In this document: positions 40,809 to 50,291 of the stretch, piece by piece
How positions within the stretch are numbered: the stretch's first letter is position 1
How the letters are laid out: each line of letters starts with the position of its first letter
Assembly (NCBI GenBank): GCA_022266195.1
Contig: WHVY01000005.1
Coordinates: forward strand, 4,960,001-5,024,000
Source: Tetranychus cinnabarinus
Taxonomy: Eukaryota > Arthropoda > Arachnida > Trombidiformes > Tetranychidae
DNA length: 64,000 bases
Direction: 5' to 3'
The notes under the pieces: model-generated
What the model was told of the DNA's origin: nothing
Database searches by the model: none
What the model saw: the letters and a program-made list of their open reading frames with translations, nothing else
Position numbers and translations under genes: made by a program

Positions 40809-43433
40809 CTAATTGTTCTGTTTGAACTGATAATACAAATATTTTAAAATTTTGTCCAAATTAGTGAGCATACGAAAGTTAAGATTTCCATTGACAACAA
40901 TTGATCGGATTAGTAACATCTTGTTCGGAACAACTCCAATCACAAATTTACCGGGTGCAATTTCATAGCTTTTAAAATTTTCATGGTCATTCAAGAATTG
41001 ATCAAGACCACTGTAATTGCGAAAACATTGGACAGTAAGATGGCACTGCACTTGCTTTATCAAAAAATTCCATTGTTTGTCAAATTGAGCTTCTGAGCAC
41101 CTGACGGGAATCATAAAACGATCAAATGAAAAAAATTCGCTGGTAAATTGTGGGCAACAATATGTGACTCCATTGATATCACCAAAACGAAGGTCCAAAT
41201 TTAAAGTAAATGGTTTAACACGATTTGGAGATAGTTTAAGCTGAAAGACTTTAAAATCATCTTTTCCAAGGCAAGGGATATTGATCACAGTGTCAATCTC
41301 TTGAATAGGACAGGATAATCTAAGCTCAATGCCAAATAATTTTGACATAATATCTTCGTCCATGGTTCCACTGTTAAATGAAACTTTTAGAGTATAAGGA
41401 ATTGCTAAAAATTCACAGTCCACCTCAACAGGTTCCAATGTACATTTAATCTCATGGACTGTCAATGGAATTGAATTTGATTTAGGATCAACAACTACTA
41501 AAGGAAGGTTGTCATCGTCAGAAATTTCTTCACAGAAAACTTTTCTCAGATTCTCTTGATTTGGCAAGGTGTTTAACGCAATTGAGTAAATTTGAGACCA
41601 ACTTGATATAGTAACACGATTTTTGTTTTTCATTAACATGTCGAGTATCTCATTAAGTAAACTTTTCAGCTTATCATCAATAGTCTGGTGCCGGATAACA
41701 ACTGCAATAATGGATAGCAGGTCTTTGCATAGGTGAGGAAATTGTTTCGCTGCATCGTAACAAAAATTTAAAGTATCAAGCATTTTGTCAGAGTCCAACA
41801 ATTTTCTTGGTTGCTTCAAGATCCATTTTATCGCAAGAAAATATTCTTTCAAACGAGATTTATTTTCATCTCCAACCAAATTTGTCATATTCAATAGCTT
41901 GTGAACAAGAGAGGATGAAACACGGGCTGAAAGAGCAGGTTGTCGATCAAGAAGGCACAAACCATATGGGATATGCAATGAAGGAGAGGCCATCATCATC
42001 GAGATAAGAAGAGGTTCAATTTCATTTTGTAATCCTGGTCGAACAGTCAAGAAGAAGTGTAGTTGACGATAGAGTGCATTGGTTGCTCTGCGATTAGATT
42101 GACTAATGCTGATAGATTCAATTGTTTTCAAGTATGTAATCAAATCACTATCTGAAATTTCTGTTTGACAAAGAATCATGAGTTTCTTCTCTTGAGTATC
42201 AGGACCATCAAATGGACCCAATGCGAATAAATGGGGATCAGCAAGATGAGATGATTTTAAGATTGGCAATAAAGATTTGGCAAAATCAAGGAATAGAAGT
42301 CGATGAGCAATAATTAAAGATGGATGAGTGCACAAGCTGATTAGACGATGTAGTAATCCAAGTTCCTCGTTTGTTGAGAAAAGTTCAAGACCAAAGGATC
42401 GTAATAGTAGAAGAGAAAAATGAAGATGGAATGCCTCAGTTGAATGAATGAAGAATGGCAGAAACTGTTTGAAAACTAATGGAGTCAGAGTTGCTTGTTT
42501 CTTGCTTTCCATTAAATCCGATAGATAATTTAATATTATGTGTAGGCGGTAAGGATCCGTGTTATATCGAGGCAGACTACCAATAAGTTGCTTAACTATA
42601 GTTGGATCAAATTGAGAACCATTTTTCAATAACAGGCACAACAAAGTTGGATGGATTCGAGGAATAGTAGCATCTGGAACATTTCTGAAGATAATTCCCT
42701 GGTATCATTGAAGGAAATAATTTTTAGTGATTTATTAGGTGTTCAAGCAATGATAGGTTAGATTAATTACCGGTCTAGTTTCTTCTAATTGAATCAGACA
42801 TTGGCACGCAGCATTTGACAAATTTTTGTTGTCTTTACCATTTAACAGATTTACCAATGTTTTGGTAAAACTTTTTAGCAAACCTTCAAGAGAGTCATTA
42901 ACCTAAAATGAAAAATTAAAACAAAAATTGTAATTAAATGTATAACATATGCAGAATATATACTCACAAGCTCGATTTGACATGTCCATAAAACGGTACA
43001 GGTATAAAGATATCTACATTTAACACTGTCACTGGATTTACTAGATTGAAATACATTTATCAATGATCCAATAGTTTGTTCTAGCCTGAAGAGTAAAAAA
43101 TATGAAAATTATCAAAAATTATCAAAAAAATATCAAATGAGCTACTTACTTTTCAGAATCTGAGACTAGCCAGAAGTATTGTTCCAAGAGTGATAGAAGG
43201 TGTAATTTAATTGAGTCATTCACCTCCCCATCAAACAAATCACGTAATATGTCAAGAATAAATGTAGATTCATCAACGGGTAGCAATGATTTTTGGTAGG
43301 CCAGATAAGTATCAAACCAATTCTTACCAGCTAGCAGACATTTGGATAAGTTTGATGCTTCTTTTGAAGATTTGATTGATTTAACTGATTTCAAAGATTT
43401 CAAAGATTGGATCGAATGACGGCGAAAATCCAT
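40809..43433 (-). CDS. AP5B1: AP-5 complex subunit beta-1, four exons, 807 aa
   Basis: This is the large beta-type subunit of adaptor complex AP-5, which works with SPG11/SPG15 on late endosomes for retrieval to the Golgi. Minus-strand exons 43433-43150, 43085-42968, 42902-42771 and 42698-40809 join in frame with GT-AG borders; human AP5B1 has 878 residues. Features matching the family are the exon-3 segment SNAACQCLIQLEETRP, the helical-solenoid stretch around FGLELFSTNEELGLLHRLIS, and the C-terminal appendage-like region with IELRLSCPIQE, VINIPCLG, SEFFSFDRFMIPV and FDKQWNFLIKQ. The ATG at 43433 is the first in frame; the open frame reaches a little further upstream but from a non-ATG codon. 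The N-terminus has an unusual LKS/VKS/IKS repeat. A broken copy of part of this gene lies at 47841-48098. Confidence 0.9.
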
Positions 43434-43527
43434 CACATTGATTTCGATGGTATTATTGATTCCTGAACAGCTGTCAAAATGAGGGAAACTGAAACTGGTA
43501 TCTATTGAACGTCCTCATGAAGGATAA

Positions 43528-43678
43528 TCTGAAAACATCAGAGGCCAAACGAACAAAAGAGAAATTCAAGTGAACAGGTTATAAAAAATTAACTGACATC
43601 TTTGTAACTGCAGTAACTCTTCAGTGTAATTTGTTTTGATAACTTAGGCTCACCTGATAGCCATTTAACTGCAGCCAT
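43528..43678 (-). promoter_or_regulatory. Possible AP5B1 5' leader intron with a 12-codon upstream ORF
   Basis: On the minus strand an ATG at 43678 opens MAAVKWLS up to a good donor GTGAGC (exon end 43654). A good acceptor TTTTCAG ends at 43529. Splicing them gives a 12-residue ORF (MAAVKWLSDYPS) that stops before the AP5B1 ATG at 43433. If real, it is a spliced leader carrying a uORF. The support is only splice-site quality and position. Confidence 0.3.
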
Positions 43679-43794
43679 CGCTGAAGAGTAAGATAGAGGA
43701 AACAGTAAGTTAAATTTATACTCACTGGAGGGCGACAATTAAAAAATACACAAAATCAGAGTTAAAAAATTTTAACGGATTACAGTTAATTGTA

Positions 43795-44330
43795 TGAAAT
43801 TGAATAGAATACTTGAAATTGTCCATTGATAAGAGTCTCATCTTTGGAAAACTAAAATAGGTTAGATTTCAAGATTTAAGATTTCAATTTACAATTTATG
43901 ATAAAATCAGTCGAAAGTAATTGCTCTGCGTTGTTAATGATAAATCAACAGATTTTGGCGAAATCATAATTAAACTTCATTTAATCCAAAAGAAATGGTC
44001 GAAGTAGAAAAATGGTTTCAAATGACTGCTGATCCATTCCGTCGTCTTAAGTACAAGCTCAGTTCAGCTCCCTGTAAAATTTTACCAAAAATATCTGGCC
44101 AAGTGCTTGTAAATTACTACCTAAAATTGTCCCTCAACTAGAGCTTTATCTTTGGGAGTACATCGAGGAATATATAAAATATCAGATTTACCCAAATTTA
44201 ATTTAACATTTTTTTGATAAAATCCAGTCGAAAATAATTGCAAATCATTAATCATGTGTTGATAGTGATAAACGAACAGATCTCGGTGACGAACGAAATC
44301 ATGAATTAAACTTCATTTATCTCAAATTTT
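43795..44330 (+). repeat. Diverged tandem duplication upstream of AP5B1
   Basis: Two direct copies, roughly 43795-43990 and 44105-44330, share blocks such as TTGATAAAATC(C)AGTCGAAA, TAATTGC and ATCAT(G)AATTAAACTTCATTTA. Similarity continues past the second block: TTCCGTCGTCTTAAG near 44038 resembles TTTCGTCGCATCAAG near 44358. Copy edges are approximate. Confidence 0.55.
43995..44141 (+). other. Short ORF or orphan exon, 48 codons, unknown
   Basis: An ATG at 43995 opens a 48-codon frame beginning MVEVEKWFQMTADPFRRLKY and then KLSSAPCKILPKISG, before a stop at 44139. The residue composition is more protein-like than the AT-driven frames around it, and a donor-like GTAAAT sits at 44110. The family was not recognised. 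It lies inside the first unit of a tandem duplication whose second copy is degenerate, so it may be an exon relic or chance. Confidence 0.25.
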
Positions 44331-44446
44331 TATCTCCATTGGAAATCGTTCTCATTTGTTTCGTCGCATCAAGCATAGAACACTTTGAATTAGTCGATTG
44401 GATTAAATTCGAAATAAAAATAACAAGGCAATGTTATATTTTGCCT

Positions 44447-44530
44447 GTCAGGATGGCCGAGTGGTCTAAGGCGCCAGACTTAAGATCTGGTCCTCAATTG
44501 AGGGCGTGGGTTCGAACCCCACTTCTGACA
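44447..44530 (+). tRNA. tRNA-Leu (anticodon TAA)
   Basis: The 84-nt gene folds as a class II tRNA. The acceptor arm GTCAGGA pairs with TTCTGAC with one G-T pair. The D arm is GGCCGAGTGGTCTAAGGC and the anticodon arm CCAGA-CTTAAGA-TCTGG puts TAA at the anticodon. There is a long variable arm with a CCTC/GAGG stem, then the T arm GGGTTCGAACCCC with a standard B box. No intron is present. A T5 run at 44535-44539 would end RNA polymerase III transcription. The discriminator base is A, as in eukaryotic Leu tRNAs. Confidence 0.97.
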
Positions 44531-44776
44531 TAACTTTTTATTTACATTTAATCGAATAATGTTCATCGACTGGATTTTTAGTTCCTGATGTGACCTGAAA
44601 AAATGTAAAGCCCAATTTTTTTCGTGGGACTATTAATTAGAAGAAATAGAAGTGAATTATTGCAGACTAATCATTCTAAAACTTGGAGCTATGGCTACAA
44701 TTTACGTTATTTGAACCTAGTTGACTTGATCAAATTGTTGTCGTGTTGTAATAAGTACTTATAGAATCAATAGATC

Positions 44777-44820
44777 ATGTTACTTTTTTCGCATATTCTA
44801 TTGATTATGCTGTTTTCAAG
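44777..44820 (+). pseudogene. Relic of NOP58 exon 1 with some promoter sequence
   Basis: The 44 bases ATG...CAAG align with NOP58 exon 1 (48304-48348), ending in the same ATGCTGTTTTCAAG followed by GTTA. One base is missing and several are changed, so the frame is broken. Upstream about 60-100 bases also align loosely (CAAATT, TCGTGTTG, a shared ATCATGTT). The rest of NOP58 does not follow. It lies just outside the left dyskerin arm. Confidence 0.6.
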
Positions 44821-44962
44821 GTTACATGATTCATTTTGAAGTTCCAAAGGAATAATACTTGGAGTGTTGATTGGGAAATAGCAAAGATGTCGATCCATAT
44901 TACAATTGAATTTCTCTAAAAAGGTTAAATCAAAAAGTAAACTCCTTTTAATGGTTATAACT

Positions 44963-45277
44963 AGGGCTTGGATTTTTGGGAATGAATTTCAGCTTTTTTT
45001 GGGAAACGAGACACAAAATTGGGAAAATAAGCAGTTTTTGAAGAAAATTTTGGGAAAATTATCAAAATTCCATCTAGTTTCACAGCAAATAGTATAAGAA
45101 CACAGAGGACAATATTGATTAATTATCTAAAAATAGTTCTATTTTCAATCTAATTTATGATTTCACCAAAAATAGAAATATAAAGTGTTCAGGTTCTAGA
45201 GATTTTGTAACTAAAACTAACCTAGAATTGACTTTTCCGACTTAATTACTCTAAATTTCAAGTTATAAGTTATAACT
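44963..45277. other. 315-bp segment present only in the left arm
   Basis: The right arm has a single TTATAACT where the left arm has this segment between two copies of TTATAACT (44955-44962 and 45270-45277). It is either an insertion with an 8-bp target duplication or the source of a deletion in the right arm between the two 8-mers. No terminal inverted repeats were found. The 3' edge is itself symmetric (AAGTTATAAGTTATAACTT). Confidence 0.6.
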
Positions 45278-45813
45278 TAAAGGTAACCAAATCGCCCAGT
45301 TCAGAAATAGTTGTACAAATATTTAACTCTATTCTTTATTAATCTATTCGACTTCATTGTTAATCCAGTTTAGAGGAAGAAAAATAGATGATCAACTTTA
45401 TCTATTCCAAGCGATCTATAATTGAAGTAGAGTTAAGTTTAAATTATCTCCACCCTCAATGAACTATTTGTTGATTAACATTGTACATAGCAGCTTTTCA
45501 ATGCTGATTATTTTTTCCACCATCATTATTAAACAATATTGTATTGAGTTAGGAAAAATTGTAAATAATTTCCGTAAGAAGACAAAAGCCAGAAGAAAGT
45601 GATTTTAATATAAGATTATGATGATGATTATTATTATTAAAGGTGGAGGAGAAGAAAGAAAGAGGCTGATGATAATGATAGACTATCCGGATAACAATGA
45701 ATTTGAAAGTGTCATAATCGCCATCTTCATTTTGGGTTATATTTCACTTACTAACCATCATTATCATGATATACATTTAATATATTTTATGTATTTTTCG
45801 TTTATCATCATCA

Positions 45814-45884
45814 GATGGTGGTTAGTGGTTAAAGTGCTGCTTGTTTATCAAAAACCTTAATGATTCCAGATCGAGTTTACTGGT
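45814..45884 (+). other. tRNA-like relic in the dyskerin 3' flank, left copy
   Basis: The segment GGTGGTTAGTGGTTAAAGTG resembles a pol III A box, and CCAGATCGAGTTTACTGG downstream at tRNA-like spacing resembles a decayed B box and T arm. It does not fold as a functional tRNA. It may be an old tRNA-derived SINE or tRNA pseudogene carried along in the duplication. Confidence 0.3.
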
Positions 45885-46129
45885 AAAAGGTTATTGTATT
45901 ATTATATGTGCTGAAATTTACTATCTATCATAAACTTAGCTTAACTTGACTCATCACCGAGAAAATGAAACAAAGTAACAATTATATTAATCGATAAACC
46001 GTTCGTTGTTTTTACAATGGTTATTAATCGTCAGATTTGTTGATCAGAATGTCATATTTTATTAGTTATGATGGCTTTATAAAAAACTAATGATGTCAAA
46101 GTTTAATATCGTATCTTGGCATTTTGTAT

Positions 46130-47566
46130 CTAACTGGGTTCCATTTTTACTGAAGTGTCCATCTTATCAGAATCTCCAACTGTTTGTCCATAATGATCAT
46201 AAGTTTTTTGCCAATCTTTAGGTGTTTTATCATTTGGTTTTCCTTTGCTATCCAATAAACCTTCTTTGATCATTTTCTTCTTCAATGTGGCCTGAATTAA
46301 AAAATCAAAATAAATGAAAATCATTAATAACAATTGTTTACATGCAAATCATTGATATTTAGAAGCATAATACTTACATTAGGTCCTAAGCCCCATCTCC
46401 TAGGATAAAGATCTCGTTCCATGACGACTCTTTTAATTTTGGCGACAACTCCATGATCACAACTGGCAATCGTAGATGTAGTCATAAGAGCGATAGCTGA
46501 AAAGAAATAGATAAAAGATCAGTTTTAAATCATATTTATAAAAGTCTATAAGCAATATACCTATACAAATAGCTTCTCCTTTAGTAGTAAGAATAACAAT
46601 TTCTGCACCAATTTCAATTCCATCATCATATCTTAAAACTCCTGGTAACATAATCTTCGCTCCATAACATATGGCGTTGACAGATGAATCTTTCATTATG
46701 ATTCTTTTATGAGAAGTTAACAAAGCTTCTAACGGCTGGATAACTCTTCTAAGATATGTTTCATCGTTATGATTTTCGTATAACCATTGAGCATCTAGAA
46801 TATCATGCATAGTCACTAGATTATCATATTCTGTCACTATTCCTGACCGTATTCGTCTCAATTCAATCATTTGACCACCAGTTCCCAAAACAAGTCCAAT
46901 GTGAACACAAAGAGTTCTGATGTAGGTACCAGCTTCACAACTTATGGAAATAACACCGATTCCTTTATCGTTGTTAAATTCCAACAATTTACTTTCATAA
47001 ATTGTCCTCACTCTAAGTTGTCGTTTAACAGCACTGATTAATGGTGGTCTCTGGAAAAGTGCACCAGTTAAAGTTTCAACAGCAGAGAGAACTTTCTTTT
47101 CATTTTCAACAGGAGCATGTAATCGGAATATTCCGACATATTCTTTTCCAGCACCTTGTTGAGATTTAACAAGTCTAGTGGCTCTTTCAATGCACACAAT
47201 AAGGCAGCCAGTAACTTTTGGGTCTAAAGTACCCGAATGTCCAGTTTTACTAACTTTTAGGATTCTTTTAATCCAAGCAACAACTTCATGTGAAGATGGA
47301 TTGGATGGTTTATCCAGGTTGATAAAACCTGATTTTACATATTCATTGATATCACGTTTGTATGGTGAACATCCATTAGGCAGTGGAGTGAAATGATTAC
47401 ATCGTACGTTTAGCTTTGAAAAGTTTTTTAGCAACAAAGGCCAGGAATCATCATTAACTACATCACCTGTTGGCTTCAAAACAAAATCACTATCTTGTTT
47501 TCCAGCATCAGACTTTCTACTTTTTTTCTTTGATTTTTTTTCTTTAACAGGAGAGGTAGTTTCCAT
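46130..47566 (-). CDS. DKC1: Dyskerin / H/ACA snoRNP pseudouridine synthase, copy 1 (428 aa)
   Basis: Dyskerin is the catalytic subunit of box H/ACA RNPs in the nucleolus. It converts uridine to pseudouridine in rRNA and snRNA, aids rRNA processing and, in many animals, binds telomerase RNA. Minus-strand exons 47566-46561, 46496-46378 and 46291-46130 join in frame. Domains are a Lys-rich nuclear signal (residues 8-18), the DKCLD region with WPLLLKNFSKLNVR, a TruB catalytic domain with GHSGTLDPKVTG and catalytic Asp115, and a PUA domain from about HKRIIMKDSSVNAICYGAK to RRWGLGPN. It is shorter than human (514 aa) because the long Lys-rich C-tail is missing. The first in-frame ATG is at 47566. 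The only protein difference seen from copy 2 is Asp25 (Glu there). It is divergent from NOP58. Confidence 0.95.
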
Positions 47567-47732
47567 AATTAACACAATCTAATACAATTGAACAATTAGA
47601 TCACAAAAAAATCATAATAATAAACAAGGCAAAATAAAGTTGTATTGAGACGAGAGTTTGTATCTTGAATACTCAAACACAAGAAAACCATGCTTCACAC
47701 ATGCTTTTTGTATGCGTGTCTATGGACTTTTT

Positions 47733-47742
47733 AGCCCGCCAT
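47733..47742 (-). promoter_or_regulatory. YY1-like ATGGCGGGCT element in the dyskerin copy 1 promoter
   Basis: Read on the minus strand, AAAATGGCGGGCT lies about 170 bases upstream of the dyskerin ATG. The same element is upstream of copy 2 (56879-56888). The surrounding block to AAGCATGGTTTTCTTGTG is also shared. The core resembles the YY1 motif AAGATGGCGGC, common near start sites of housekeeping genes. Function is inferred. Confidence 0.4.
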
Positions 47743-47840
47743 TTTTAAATATTGAGTATTCAGATTCATTGAACTTTGCTTCGTTTCTTCTTACGACTAG
47801 TCAGTTTCTTCGTCGTCATTATCATTATCATCAATATTCT

Positions 47841-48098
47841 GAAATGCTTTAAATTTTTGTTATGATGCAGCGAAACAATTTCCTCACCTATGCAAAGATC
47901 TGCTATCCATTATTGCAGTTGTTATCCGGCACCAGACTATTGATGATAAGCTGAAAAGTTTACTTAATTAGATACTCGACATGTTAATGAAAAACAAAAA
48001 TCGTGTTGAGGTGGACTGTGAATTTTTAGCGATTTTATATACACAATGTTATCAAAATTTCTTGCCTGGGAAAAGATGATTTAAATGTCTTTAGGATT
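47841..48098 (+). pseudogene. AP5B1 pseudogene fragment
   Basis: This is plus-strand sequence homologous to the minus-strand AP5B1 gene. The first block (to about 48007) matches AP5B1 41785-41613 nearly base for base but has a nonsense change (GAG to TAG in AATTAGATACTC). It then jumps to sequence matching 41401-41428 (GTTGAGGTGGACTGTGAATT) and again to 41245-41297 (CTTGCCTGGGAAAAGATGAT), with frame-breaking changes. Two internal deletions, a stop and no exon context make it non-functional. It lies in the gap between dyskerin copy 1 and NOP58. Confidence 0.88.
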
Positions 48099-48303
48099 AA
48101 TTTCAATGACTCAAGTCATAACTAATTCTTTTAATTCCCTGTAGTTTCAATATTCACTCACTAGGAGGAACGACTGCAATTATTAATAAGCCCCTTGGAA
48201 GCGTGACTTCAGTCCTCGTGTTTTTTGTTTCCGTTTTAAACTTGTTCAAATTTTAAACTCGTTGTGTTAAGCGTTCATCGAAATAAATTAAATCAAATTA
48301 ATC

Positions 48304-50291
48304 ATGTTGATTCTTTTTGAATCTGCTGTTGGTTATGCTGTTTTCAAGGTTAGTATTACTTTTTTATTCAATATTTAAATGGTTAATTAGATGTTCCAAC
48401 ATTGTCTTACCTTGTGTCTTTTCTTTTTTCAGCTCAAAGATGATAAAAAATTGGAGAAAGTTGATAAGCTCCATGCTTTATTTGAAGATCCTGCCAGTGC
48501 CAATAAATTACTGAATTTACAAGCATTTGAAAAATTTTCAGATGTGACTGAAGCTGTTGAATGTGCTACATCAATGTTGGAAGGAAAAGCAAGCAAAAAG
48601 TTGAAAAAATTGTTGAAAAAAATCGTTGCTAAAGAGCCAAATGAAATTGTTGGTGTTGCTGATCCTAAATTGGCGACTTACATTAAAGAAAAATTTAATG
48701 TTAGCTCTGCCGCTACATCGGCTGTGCAACAATTAATGTCCTGCATAAGATTGAATGTTGAAAATTTGATACCAGAATGGTCACCATCAGAAAATGAAGC
48801 CATGGAAATGGGATTAAGTCATGGGTTAGTAATTTGTTATTTGATCTTTTTAAACTTATGATTAAACTCTTTTTCGGGTTTAAATATAAATTTTGTAATC
48901 TATGACTCAATATTCGTTATTTCCCAAGAAAAAGATACTGCACATGATGGATAACTTGTTATTGATTTAGAATGATGAATATCTAAATTTTTCGTCACTA
49001 CAACTGATCGCAGTCCCTCTTATAACTCTCTTGGTGACAATTTTCTTGAATTTTCTCTAATTAACCTCATTAGTAATGACTAATTCTTTTATTTTCTTAC
49101 AGTATTTCAAGATATCAACTCAAATTCAGTGCTGATAAAGTGGATACAATGATTATCCAAGCTGTTTCTCTACTCGATAATTTAGATAAAGAGCTAAATA
49201 ATTATATTATGAGATGCAAAGAATGGTATGGTTGGCATTTTCCTGAATTGGCTAAAGTTGTTCCTGACAATACGTCTTATATTAAAGCTGTTTTGAAAAT
49301 GGGAATCCGAACAAATGCATATTCATGCGACTTCAGTGAATTTTTAGCCCCAGAGACGGAGCAAGAAATTAAAGAATTAGCGGAAGTTTCAATGGGTACT
49401 GATATTTCAGAAGAAGACATGATGAATATCGAACATTTATGTAGAAATGTTTTGGATATGCAAGAATATCGTACTCAATTGTTTGAATATTTAAAAAATC
49501 GAATGATGGCAATCGCACCCAATCTAACTATGTTGGTTGGAGAATTGGTTGGCGCTCGCCTAATTACCCATGCTGGCTCTTTGATTAACTTAGCAAAACA
49601 TCCTGCTTCGACAATTCAAATATTAGGCGCTGAAAAAGCCCTCTTTCGTGCTCTTAAAACACGCCATGACACTCCCAAGTATGGTTTGATTTATCATGCT
49701 CAGTTAGTTGGCCAAAGTAATCCACGGCTTAAAGGTAAAATGTCTCGAATGCTTGCTGCTAAATCAGCTTTAGCTTGTCGTGTTGATGCAATGGGTGAAA
49801 ATCCAGGAAATGCTTTAGGATTAGAACATAAAGCAAAATTAGAGGCGAGATTAAAAGTTTTAGAAGAAAGCAAAGTCAGAGCTATCAGTGGAACTGGTAA
49901 AGCTCAAGCAAAATGGGATAAATATGAGAATAAATCCCAAATGCTATCTTATAAGTCAGGAGGAGATTCAACGATGCCTCAAAGTGGGAAAAGAAAGCAC
50001 GAAAAAGACGATGATCAACCCAAAGCATCAGCTTCTGGTAATTTCTTCGGACAAAGAGTGCAGCCTAAAACAGAAAAGGATGATGACGACGACGAGGACA
50101 GTGATGACGATGATGAAGAATCTGACTCGTCTGAAGAAGAAGCGAAGCAACCTCCAATGTTTTCTGCTAGCAAATCATCTGCTAAAAAAGGCAAGCCTGA
50201 ACCAGCTCGGATCTCTAAACCTGCACCCCAAGCTGCTGCTGACTCTTCTAGTAGTGAAGAAAGTGATGATAGCAGTGATGACAGCGATTAA
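48304..50291 (+). CDS. NOP58: NOP58, box C/D snoRNP core protein (541 aa, three exons)
   Basis: NOP58 is a core protein of box C/D snoRNPs. It bridges fibrillarin and the 15.5K-bound kink-turn on snoRNAs that guide 2'-O-methylation of rRNA in the nucleolus. Exons 48304-48348, 48433-48824 and 49103-50291 join in frame. The N-terminus MLILFESAVGYAVFK and SRYQLKFSADKVDTMI are typical of NOP58 rather than NOP56. A coiled-coil with NNYIMRCKEWYGWHFPEL leads to the Nop domain with MMAIAPNLTMLVGELVGARL, GAEKALFRALK and KYGLIYHAQLVGQ. The C-tail is Lys-rich, then acidic and Ser-rich (repeated DDD, SSSEES, DDSSDDSD). Intron 2 hosts a box C/D snoRNA candidate (48937-49014). Repeats start about 340 bases downstream. 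Confidence 0.96.
48937..49014 (+). ncRNA. Intronic box C/D snoRNA, candidate SNORD70-like guide for 18S rRNA
   Basis: The 78-nt segment in NOP58 intron 2 has the full C/D layout. The 5' stem ACTGC (48937-48941) pairs with GCAGT (49010-49014). Box C is ATGATGG (48944-48950), D' is TTGA (48962-48965), then a 6-nt spacer, C' is ATGATGA (48972-48978) and D is CTGA (49004-49007). The antisense element before D, ATTTTTCGTCACTAC (48987-49001), is perfectly complementary for 15 nt to the conserved 18S segment GTAGTGACGAAAAAT. The fifth base upstream of D pairs with the A of GTAGTG, predicted to be 18S Am512 in human numbering, the target of SNORD70, which also sits in a vertebrate NOP58 intron. It ends 88 nt before the splice acceptor, typical for an intronic C/D snoRNA. 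Box C has one mismatch (last base G for A). Confidence 0.88.

Larger units (their letters stand above)
44891..47753 (-). repeat. Left arm of the dyskerin inverted duplication
   Basis: The arm is homologous to the reverse complement of 56869-59426. It covers the dyskerin promoter, the whole gene and about 1.2 kb of 3' flank. Coding sequence is almost identical between arms; introns and flanks have small indels and substitutions. The left arm carries an extra 315 bp (see 44963-45277). Edges were placed where alignment by eye stops and are good to about 10 bases. Confidence 0.9.

Noticed and set aside
44963..45277. Calling the 315-bp segment a hAT transposon
   Set aside because: Only the 8-bp direct repeats and an AGGG start fit; no terminal inverted repeats were found.
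45618..45860. 80-codon ORF in the dyskerin 3' flank, with a partner in the other arm
   Set aside because: The inverted copy has a 2-base indel that changes the frame, and composition follows the AT-rich DNA; conservation is due to the recent duplication.
47178..47396. 72-codon ORF opposite dyskerin copy 1, identical in copy 2 (57209-57427)
   Set aside because: It is antisense to a strongly conserved catalytic region; identity is inherited from the dyskerin coding sequence.
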